Source: Hymenopus coronatus (taxonomy: Eukaryota > Arthropoda > Insecta > Mantodea > Hymenopodidae). From it: 64,000 bases of DNA. The translations under genes were made by a program, and so were the position numbers. A model generated the notes under the pieces. It saw only the letters and a program-made list of their open reading frames with translations, was not told the origin of the DNA and made no database searches. Positions 55,797 to 64,000 of this stretch are shown here, piece after piece. Within the stretch, counting starts at the first letter, position 1. The number at the start of each line of letters is the position of its first letter. The DNA lies in the NCBI GenBank assembly GCA_030762935.1, contig CM060900.1:289486784-289550783 (forward strand). The letters run 5' to 3'.

Positions 55797-56315
55797 GTAC
55801 GATGTGCAATTTACTTTTGATCTGTTTGCAAATTTGTGAATTAGTTCTGGTTTGATGATTTAATACCAGACTAGTGGCTCTCAATTTTATACGGGTTAGG
55901 CGAACCCGGGGTCCCGAGCCCACCTTGACTCCCTCTGTGGGCAACCTCAGAGTGGTAAGGGAGTCAGTAGATTAAAATGTCCACCCACGTGTAGGCCATG
56001 CGTGGAGACCCGTGTCTGTGGAAAGGAATATCCAAATTGGTTGAGGGTTGCGCATCTGAGCCTGGGCTTCTGATCTTGGGGGGGGAGTTGCGCAGCCTAA
56101 TACACCACTTTGGTTTCTGCTTCGCCTAAACGGGAGGCCAGGGACTAACCCACCCCTAGTCAATCGGCCAGGACTAGGTATTATGCCGAATTCCAGGGTG
56201 AGTGGGACGGCGAGCCTGCTATATTCCCTGTGTAGCCCGGTCACCATAGTGGGGTGACCCTTGCTGGGCTCCGTGGTGGGTAGGCAGCACTGGTGGATGG
56301 ATTTATACCCTATTT

Positions 56316-57730
56316 ATGGGAAAACCGAATCCAACCTTTAACATCCAAGGAAAAGAAGTAGTTGAGTCATGTGGTAGTCCTCGCTACTTAGTTATCACTC
56401 GAACGGAGGAAGGTGGAAACTTCACATTGGTCAGCCCTTTTGCCATTCAAAAGGGCTTAGATAAAATTGCTGGTTCTGTTCAATCTTGCATACGAGCGCA
56501 AAACGGTATACTCCTGGTAGAGGCAGGTTCAGCAGGCATCTAAATTATTACGAGCCACTATGTTAGGCAGTTACATGGTTAAGGTGGAAAAACATAAAAC
56601 CCTGAACTCCTCCCGCGGTGTTGTTACCACCCACGCTTCGGACGAATTGAGCAAACAGGAGATTCAGGAGAATCTGGTGGAACAAGGCGTTACATCTGTG
56701 TCCAATGCGAAGTAAATGGTGAATTCATGCCTACCCATACCCTGTTCCTTACATTTGATCGGGTAGACCTCCCGCAAAGAATAAGGGCAGGGTATGAAGC
56801 CATCGAGGCCCTACATTCCCAACCCACTCAGATGCTGCAAATGTCATGCGCTTTGGGCACACAAGTGCATTCTGTATTGGTTAGTCTAGATGTGCCATTT
56901 GTGGAGACGCCACACACGATGGAGCGTGTACTTGCCCTACATCAGGCGTTAAATTTGGCGGCGAACATTCATCTAGTTCCCACGACTGTCCCCGTTATGC
57001 AGAGGAGAGGGTGATTCAGGAGATCCGGGTGAAATAGAAAGTGTCCTGCTTAGAAGCACCTGCGCACCCGACACCCTTCTGTCCCACGCTCTGGTACATA
57101 CAGCTCAATTGCAGCTAAACCTGTACCGAGGCGGGAAATCGCAACTCAAACTGGCGATGTTAACGGGACCACAATTACCGAAAAGATTCTGACGGCTTCA
57201 CTTTACCAATGATCATCAACTTCTATGAGTGCTCCGGCATCAACATCACCCAAACCCGCTCATTTAAAGGGTAATACAGGAAGGTGTCAACCAAGTCTTC
57301 AACCTCGGGCATTAAGACCAGCTTACCCGCCACAAGTTCTACACCAGCAAAGAACTTCAAGACCAGTTACGTCAGGACCGACTTCTTAAAAGACCATGAA
57401 AAGTGCCCTCCCAAACAATCGAAGGGATGGAAAACTCGACGCCCATCCCTAAGTAGATCCCCTTTGGGAGAATCTTCTAGTTGGAGTGTAGATCGACGAC
57501 GAACATCTCCGTAGATGAGCACCTTAAATCAGTTCTAGGTTCTCGAACCGAAATTTTCTATTGGAAAGGGGTCCTCTCCTGCGGGGGAGATGGAACAGGG
57601 GGATTCTACCCCCACTGCTAGACGGACAGTGCGGAAATGGCAGGATCGAGCTCCAGAAAATAGTACAAGCCCAACCCCGAAACAGAACAAATTGAACTGA
57701 CCCAATCTGAAGAAACGTCTTTCGATTTAA
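56316..57730 (+). pseudogene. ORF1 (Gag-like), frameshifted, copy 18
   Basis: It starts MGKPNPTFNIQGKEVVESCG at 56316, with VSPFAIQKGLDKIAGSVQSC, then a frame slip near 56530, GSYMVKVEKHKTLNSSRGVV and FDRVDLPQRIRAGYEAIE. The knuckles are spread over frames near 56820-56960 (LRCCKCHALGTQVHSVL, CAICGDATHDGAC-like, CVKFGGEHSSSSHDC-like). The Ser/Lys-rich tail has KNFKTSYVRTDFLKD and ends KKRLSI-like with TAA at 57728-57730. Several stops and frameshifts make it inactive. Confidence 0.85.
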
Positions 57731-57752
57731 CCCTTATCTAGTATTATAGACC

Positions 57753-58591
57753 ATGGCTATCCTACAGTGAATCATAGGCAGAATTAGACCACGTCGACCA
57801 GTACTAGATCTGTTGCTCAACCACTATCAACAGTGTACAATAGACCAAGCTCCGTCCACATGACATCGTCACATTCAGTCATTACTCTGCTGTACGGTGC
57901 GATTTATCCCCGGAGGAGGGTGTTCCTGCAAATGTGGGCACTATGCTACTCGTCTGAGAAATCTCTATGCTGAAACCCTGCCCTTACAGTCTTGCTTCCA
58001 GTCACTGCTGTCAGCTTTACGCTGGCATGTATTAAATTCACAACTGGTATTACCTACCGGCCTCTATCAACAGACCTCACGCGCATTGATTTAGACAACC
58101 TAGTTTCCCAGCTACCTACACCATTCCTGTTGCTGGGGGACGTGAATGCCCACCACTCACTTTGGGACTCCCCTCGGGCTTGTGCGAGAAGTCATGTAAT
58201 TGCCGATTTCTTGGACAACCATAATCTCTCCCTCCTGAATACCGTAGAGACAACATTTCTCTCTGACGCCTACAATAGTCTTTCATACCTCGATATAGCA
58301 TTCTCCGAAGTTAGCCGTTTCCTTACACTGGACCGTCATCTCTGATCTCTACTCTGGTGACCATTTTCCAGTTCTTCTAAGTCTCGTAGAACACGACGTA
58401 TGTTCCATGCGCATACCTAGATGACGTTTAGACCGAGCCAACTGGAACGTATATTCCCATTTGGCTGTTTCTAGCCACTGCGAACACGGCCCAGTGGATG
58501 CTTTATTGGAAGACCTCATAGCCGCCATTCTTTCTGCTCCAGAACCTCCTATTCCGCGGTCGACTGACCAAACTCGTCAATTTCCTGGTTC
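57753..58591 (+). pseudogene. ORF2 N-terminal part (endonuclease), copy 18
   Basis: The ATG at 57753 lies 22 nt after the ORF1 stop. Codon 6, normally Trp, is TGA. Endonuclease text includes TKLRPHDIVTF, PFLLLGDVNAHHSLWDSPRA, FLDNHNLSLLNT, FLSDAYNSLSYLDIAF and SGDHFPV across frame changes. It is cut at QFPGS by copy 19, before the RT domain. Confidence 0.87.
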
Positions 58592-60418
58592 GTGAGTGAG
58601 TGAGTAGTGTTTAAGGGCCCGTCGACAACTAGGTAATTTGGGCCCGAAGTTAAGAAAAAGGAAAACACATTGAAAACAAATCTACAGAAGTAAAGTTAAA
58701 ATGTGCTAAAAACCCTTACAAAGGCACACACGAGAAAAGGCCCGGGTGATACAAACAAGGCTGAAAGGTTAAAAAACTAAGCACACAAACACACAAAAAG
58801 TGGTCCCATATGGTAAAAGTCAGAGGCTCAAAACTTAAAAAGGCTAAAACTGCACACACGCATGAAACAGGTCAGATGTCTTTGCTGAGGCCAATAGAGG
58901 CAACAAAGCGTAGCACCATATCGACGGAATTGGCGTCGTCGCATAAAATGGCAGGTACGGAGGTACCCAGACCGATGGATTGCCGTTCACGATGAAATTT
59001 CGGACAATCAAGCAACACATGTGCCACAGACAGACGAACATCGCAGGTCTGACATATAGGCTGGCTCAGCGCGTAGAAGGTAGCCATTTGTTAGCCGCGT
59101 GTGACCGATACGCAGACGCGTAAGGATAACCTCGCGGCGCCGGTTTGGCTGGCAAGATGTGAGCCATGGCTGTACCGTGTCTTTCAGTGTGTGAAGCTGT
59201 GTACCTGCTAAGTTTTGCTAAGATTGCAGCCAAGCTAAAAGAAGAGACCTGCGAAAGTAGAGTGAAATATCCCCTGAGCGCACAGACGCTTCCGAATAAT
59301 CCTGCAAGGAGCAGGCATCCTTGGCAGACCTCATTACCTGCAATACCGACATGACCTGGAACCCACGTGAAGATGAACTGGTAGCTGCAAGCAATCAATT
59401 CAGAAAGGCGAGATTGAATACGCATAACGAGTGATGAGCCAGTATACTGCTGCAGAGGCTGCAGGGCACTCAAGGAATCGCTGCAAATAAGAAAACTACC
59501 AGGTGCTAAAAGCGAGATAAAATCTAGGAAGTAAAAGATAGCGTACAGTTCGGCGGTGAATACCGAACTAGCGCCCGCAAGGCGATAATTATGGGTTACT
59601 CCATTGAAATGAAAGGCACAACCTGTAGCTTCTGGCAGCTGGGAGCCGTCAGTGAATACCGGTGCATATGCCCGGTAATTGCTTAAAACCTGGTAAAACA
59701 GTCGCTGAAATACCTCCGGAGCGGTCGAACGTTTCACAAGGTTGGAGAGGGTCAGGTCGAAACTGGGACGCCTCAGTTGCCAAGCAGTTTCCGGATATAC
59801 AAAAACACGCTCCACAGGAGGCAATCTGAGACCCCTATCGGAGAGCAGTTCACGAAACCGAATACCACAGGGGCGTGAAGCAGTGGCGTTCCTCAGATAG
59901 CGGTGTGAATAATCCGGGCGTAACACAGGGTTAAAACAAGGATGGCGGGGGTCCGCAGACAACTTAGCAGCATACGAACAAAGTAAAAATGAGCGATGCA
60001 CTGCCAGTGGGGGTTCACCAGCATCGGCATACAAGCATTCTACACGACTAGTGCGGAAGGCTCCTGTAGCAAGACGTATACCGATATGATGAATGGTGTC
60101 TAAAAAGCGAAGTTTAGAGGCGGTCGCTGCGCCGTAAATAAAACAACCGTAGTCTAGTTTTGAGCGAACGAGTGAACGGTACAAACGCAGCATCACTGAA
60201 CGATCGCCGCCCCACGACGCACCTGAAAGCAGTTTGAGGATCCGAAGCGATCGGTCACACGAGGCACGAAGGTATCGGATGTGGGGTACCCAAGAAAGTT
60301 CACGGTCTAGGTGGAGACCTAAGAACTTCAAGGACGGAACGAAAGGCAGTGGCACACCGTTCAATTGAAGGTCAGGAGGAGGGTGTACTCCGCAATGACG
60401 GTGGAAGGCATTCCAGCA
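58592..60418 (-). mobile_element. Copy 19: family C non-LTR retrotransposon, 5'-truncated
   Basis: On the minus strand the copy begins in RT near 60418, runs through RNase H and a 3' UTR, and ends in a hairpin (58613-58647) and a TCAC tetranucleotide tail (complement of 58592-58605). Sequence identity to A and B is visibly low although the domain order is the same. It is the only member of its family in the window and separates copy 18 from copy 20. Confidence 0.87.
58613..58647 (-). other. 3' hairpin of copy 19 (family C)
   Basis: GGGCCC at 58615-58620 and GGGCCC at 58640-58645 pair (self-complementary arms), with a loop containing the complement of AACTAGGTAAT. Position and size match the A/B terminal hairpin, but the stem sequence differs, which suggests conserved structure. 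Confidence 0.72.
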
Positions 60419-60421
60419 CAC
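58872..60421 (-). pseudogene. Family C ORF2 C-terminal half (RT, RNase H)
   Basis: It reads CWNAFHRHCGVHPPPDLQLN (after the RT active site), FLGLHLDRELSWVPHIRYLR, ASCDRSLRILKLLSGASWGG and SKLDYGCFIYGAA. RNase H has VFTDGSQLPEATGCAFHF, TAELYAIFYF, LICSDSLSALQPL and WVPGHVGIAGNE. A frameshift near 59360 follows; the C terminus continues in other frames and ends with CQTCDVRLSVAHVLLDC (CX2CX7HX4C) and SKDI, stop at 58872. The first 350 codons are open, so decay is moderate. The upstream EN and RT motifs are missing by truncation. Confidence 0.88.
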
Positions 60422-60988
60422 GGGGGCACTATGCTACTTTCGTTTTTCCACTGAGAAGCCAATCTGTGTTAACCTCTGGCACCGTCTGTGGCGAATGGCG
60501 CCTTCTCTTCGCCTCGGGCCAGATTTACTTCCCTTCTCCGATCACGCGAGATTCCAGGAGTTGATATTCGATTGCAAACTATGCTGGTCACCACATGTAG
60601 CACAGCTTAAAGCGCGGTGTGATCGATTTCTGAATATTTTACGGATACTAAGTGGCAAATCTTGGGGAGCGGATCGGGCAGTGCTATTCCGTATTTATCG
60701 TGCGCTTATTCGATCCAACTTACACAATGGGTGCATTGTGAATTCTTCAGCACAACCATCTGTGCTTAGAAGATTAGACACAGTCCATAATCAGGGCATA
60801 CGTACGCCTGTCGGGGCTTTTCGCACCAGCTCAGTCGTTAGCCTCTATTCCGAATCGGCAGAACCATCTCGGTGATGGCGTGATGTCCTGAATGGTAATT
60901 GTGGCTGTATGCTTTACTGCTTGCGGTAGTCTCCTGCGTTTACGCCTTTTACACCAAATGAGCTGGACGGTCGTTAGCGCAAACAATT
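60419..60988 (+). mobile_element. Copy 20: family A fragment (RT thumb) with short EN piece at its left edge
   Basis: Immediately right of copy 19 are about 20 bases matching the endonuclease text AHGGTMLL (about 60416-60437). These are fused to RT text from RFSTEKPICVNLWHR (60438), LRLGPDLLPFSDHARFQELI, ARCDRFLNILRILSGKSWGA and VGAFRTSSVVSLYSESAEPS. The fragment ends near 60988 where the 5' end of copy 21 begins. It is inactive. Confidence 0.82.
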
Positions 60989-61427
60989 CCCCCTGGGGCG
61001 TATTACTGTATGTACGGTTTAGTCGTACCCGGGGTACCTAGCCAATCTTGACTTCCTCAGTGAGCAAACTTTGAATGATGAGGAAGTCAGTATGTTAAAA
61101 TGCCCACCCACGTGTAGGCCGTGCGTGAAGGCCCCTGTCGGTGGAAAGGAATATCCTGGTTGGTTGAGGGTTGCATATCTGAGCGTGGCCTTCTGACTTT
61201 CAGCAACTGGGGAGGGTTCGCAGCTTAATACACCAATTTGGTTTCTGCTTCGCCTAAACGGGAGGTTAGGGATTAAGCGACCTCTAGTCAATCGGCCAAC
61301 TCCAGGGTGAGTGGGACGGCGTGCCTGCTATATCCCCTGTGTAGCCCTGTCACCCTAGTAGTGTGACCCCTTGTTGGGCTCCATGGTGATTGGTGAGGAC
61401 TGGGGGATGAAATACACACCATCCAAA

Positions 61428-61466
<39 letters not shown>

Positions 61467-61468
<2 letters not shown>

Positions 61469-62898
61469 AAACTAGTTGTGGGAAAAGAAGTAGTTCAGTG
61501 CATTGGTCCTTGCTACTTGGTCATCACTCGACAGAGGAAGGTCGCAAATTTACATCGGTTAGCCACTTTGCTACACAAAAGAGTCCAGACAAAATTGCTG
61601 CTCCGGTTCATTCATGCATTAAAACCCGAAGTGGTACCCTCTTTGTAGATGCATTTACGGGCTCCCAGGTAGGAAAATTACTCAAGGCTAAAATGCTAGG
61701 CAGCTACCCCGTAAGGTCAAGCAGCACAAGACCTTGAACTCCATCGGCGGCGTTATCACCACCCGCTTTTTGGAAGGTTTGTCTAACGAGGAGCTTCAAG
61801 AGGATCTGGTAGACCAGGGCGTCCAGTCTGTGCATAGGGTTCAACATAAAGTCAATGTTGAACTGGTGCCTTCCCGTATCCTGTTCCGTACCTTTGATCG
61901 GGTGGATCTCCCTCAAAGGATTAAGGCAGGGTATGAAATCATCGAGGTTAGGCCCTATATTCCGAACCCTCTCCGGTGTTACAAGTGCCAGCGGTTTAGG
62001 GATACTAATGAATTATGTACTGGTCATTCTACCTGTGCTATCTGTGGAGAGGCATCACACGATGGAACTCTTACTGCGACTCCATCTTGTGTGAATTGCA
62101 GCTGGGAACACCCATCTAGTACCCGTAATCGCCCCCGTTTTATAGAGGAGAGAACGATCCAGGAAGTACTGTGAGAAAGAAGATTTCCTTCTCAGAAGCC
62201 CGTAAGCTCTTCCGTCTCCGCCAAGCCTCCATCCCACGCTCCAGTACCTACAGCTCTGTCACCGCTAAATCGGTACCACATAGGAAAATCGTAACCTACA
62301 CCAGCGATATAAACAGGACCACCATCGTAGATAATATCATTTTAGCCAGACCACTATCAAAGACTTCAACGTCGGCATTACCATCTGCCAAATCCGCCCC
62401 CTGAAAGAGCAAGTCGGCCAGCGCACCACCTAAACCGTTGACCTCAGGCAGTACCACCAGTACCCACGTAGGGCATTCTGTACCTGCCAAAAATTTCTGG
62501 ACTACTTATATGAGAACCGACTTCCTGAAATATAATGTCAAATCCTCTCCCAAATCATCTATGGGAAGGAAGAGTCCAAGCCCCTCTCCACGAAGATCCT
62601 CTTCTGAGGAATCTTCTGGGGGGAGCAGGGATCGGCGACCCCCATCTCAGCCGATCAGCACTTCTAATCGGTTGCAAGTGCTCGAACCGAAATTTGCTAT
62701 TTGTAAGAGGTCTTCCGCTGTGGGAGAAATGGAAGATGATTCTGCCGTCACTGTCAGACGGCCAGTGCGTAAGCGGCAGGATCATGTTCCTGAAAAAAGT
62801 GTTAGTCCGACGGCAAAAAAAAAAAAAAAAAAAAAGCAAACAAAAAACAGCTAAACCGACCAGTACATCAGAATATGCAGGAACGCCGTTCTATTTAA
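61467..62898 (+). pseudogene. ORF1 (Gag-like), damaged start and frameshifts, copy 21
   Basis: A poly-A run replaces the usual start region; recognisable sequence begins at VVGKEVVQCIGPCYLVI-like text (about 61476). The core includes VSHFATQKSPDKIAAPVHSC, GSYPV and SIGGVITTRFLEGLSNEELQ, then FDRVDLPQRIKAGYEIIEVR. The knuckles CYKCQRFRDTNELC (His to Asp, so the first ligand set is broken), CAICGEASHDGTL and CVNCSWEHPSSTRNR are degraded. The tail keeps TYMRTDFLKYNVKSSPKSS and SPTAKK, with a second A run (about 62816-62836) expanding the lysines. It ends with TAA at 62896-62898. Frameshifts near 61520, 61715, 62170 and 62400 inactivate it. Confidence 0.85.
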
Positions 62899-62920
62899 AT
62901 CTTATGCCATACTATAAAGC

Positions 62921-64000
62921 ATGGCTATCCTGCAGGGGAACATACGCGTCATTAGATCACGTCGACCAGAGCTGGACTTCTTGCTGCACCAGCATCATCC
63001 TTTGTTCCTATTATGACAAGAGACCAAGCTCCCTCCCCAAGACCAGTTTAATATCCGGCAGTACCCTTCTGTCCGGTGTGATGTATCACCGGCGGCTGAA
63101 GTTCCTGCACATGGGGGCACCATGATTCTTGTCAGAGATGATATCTTCGCTTCATCTGTACCCATTCAATCTATCATGCTGTCCACTGCCCTATGTATTG
63201 AGCTACCCTACATTAGCTTCACAATTTGCAGGTGCATATATATATGCACCTCTGTTTGATACATTTACTTCCGCGGATTGATTTGGATGACCTAATCTGC
63301 CAGCTCCCAACACCTCTTCTGTTAGTTGGGGACGTAAATGCCCACCACCCTTTTTTGGGTTCCCCTAAGGCTTGTGCGAGAGGTCAACTCATCGCCGATT
63401 TCTTGGTTCATATTCATCTATTCTTCCTGAACACCGGTGAACCTACATTCCTTTCTGACGCCGTCAATAGATTTTCTCACTTGGACAAAACCTTCTGTTT
63501 TGCGTAGTTGGCAGTTTCTTTGCAATACAATATCATCTCTAACTTGCATTCAAGCGACCACTTTCCTATTCTTAGTTGTCTCTTAGTACAGGATATATGA
63601 GCCACTCGTTTACATAGATGGCGCCTAGAACAGGCCAACAGGAACCTTTGTTCCAGCTTAACTTTTTCCACCACAACGAGCAAGAATCTGTGGATATTCT
63701 AGTCCAACATCTCACCGAGACAGTTATATTCGCTGCTGAGCTTTCTATTTCGCGGTGGATTGTACATTCTGGTCGCTTTCCTGTCCCTTGGTGGACAGAC
63801 AAATGCAGGTATGCCGTTCTTGCTCGCAGGCGTGCTCTCGAGGTGTTCCAACGTTGCCCAACGGTAGATCTTCTTATAGTATATAAGAAGCTGCGTGCCA
63901 AATCTAGAAAAGGTATTAAGGATAGCAAGAAGACATCCTGGCGCTTTCTTTGTAGCGTCTCTTAACCGACATACACCTTCCTGTGTCGTATGGGACAAGT
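62921..64000 (+). pseudogene. ORF2 N-terminal part (endonuclease), copy 21, partial at edge
   Basis: It starts MAILQGNIRVIRSRRPELDF at 62921 (Trp6 to Gly, removing the WN pair), 22 nt after the ORF1 stop. ETKLPPQDQFNI, AHGGTMILVRDDIFASSVPI, LLVGDVNAHHPFLGSPKACA, FLNTGEPTFLSDAVNRFSHL and SSDHFPI follow with frame changes near 63012, 63225, 63505 and 63595. The region after EN reads GRFPVPWWTDKCRYAVLARR and KLRAKSRKGIKDSKKTSW, and the window ends before RT. Confidence 0.87.

Larger units (their letters stand above)
55892..58591 (+). mobile_element. Copy 18: family A retrotransposon, 5' part
   Basis: It starts inside the 5'-terminal block (TACGGGTTAGGCGAACCCGG), lacking the first about 25 nt, then 5' UTR, ORF1 and ORF2 into the region after EN, where minus-strand family C copy 19 interrupts it at about 58592. 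Confidence 0.87.
60989..64000 (+). mobile_element. Copy 21: family A retrotransposon, continues past window edge
   Basis: It has a 5' terminus TCCCCCTGGGGCGTATTACT at about 60990, a 5' UTR with small deletions, a 35-base poly-A at 61432-61466 where ORF1 should begin, ORF1, a 22-nt spacer and the endonuclease part of ORF2 up to the window edge. It is inserted in copy 20. Confidence 0.87.

Overview
The window looks like a gene-poor stretch of a large arthropod genome, probably a hemimetabolous insect. The evidence is two phased exons of a conserved animal gene (GDAP2), a decayed mariner-superfamily transposon of the kind common in insects, a tRNA-derived SINE, and above all about 21 copies or fragments of non-LTR retrotransposons. 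These are I-group-like elements in which ORF2 carries endonuclease, reverse transcriptase and RNase H (EN-RT-RNH) and ORF1 is a zinc-knuckle Gag-like protein. No bacterial operons, CRISPR arrays or rRNA genes are visible.

I number the copies 1-21 from left to right and group them by sequence. Family A has ORF2 starting MAILxWNIRGIR. Family B has ORF2 starting MALLTWNIRGVR. Family C is a single 5'-truncated copy. Layout: copy 1 (A,+) 1-4160; copy 2 (A,-) 4161-9623; AT-rich unique DNA to 10254; copies 3 and 4 (B,+) 10255-16580; copy 5 (A,+) 16581-20654; unique DNA with a microsatellite to 22536; GDAP2 exon 22537-22776; a 32.85-kb intron holding copies 6-17, a SINE, an 887-bp trinucleotide array and the mariner fossil; GDAP2 exon 55628-55796; copy 18 (A,+) 55892-58591; copy 19 (C,-) 58592-60418; copy 20 (A,+) to 60988; copy 21 (A,+) 60989 to the window edge.

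The key element is copy 15 (43951-49811, minus strand, 5861 bp). It has a 15-bp target-site duplication, an intact 483-aa ORF1, an intact 1229-aa ORF2 with all visible EN, RT and RNase H catalytic residues, a structured 5' UTR, a 3'-terminal 9-bp stem-loop and an ATC-repeat tail. It appears to be a young, possibly autonomous source copy, and it serves as the reference for reading the broken ones.

System-level features not explained by simple scattered insertion are: a nearly invariant AAGGGCGCT/AGCGCCCTT hairpin just before the simple-repeat tail in families A and B, with a GGGCCC analogue in C; a shared GC-rich 5'-terminal block in A and B although their UTRs otherwise differ; a 22-nt ORF1-ORF2 spacer held constant in family A; a head-to-tail array (41288-53262) in which each 5'-truncated copy begins directly at the simple-repeat tail of the one before; and a pure TGC (CAG/CTG-class) tract of about 73 units at the 3' end of a B copy inside the GDAP2 intron.

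Coordinates of degenerate copies were read by eye against copy 15 and are good to about 5-20 bases at most edges. Family labels A, B and C are mine, not database names.
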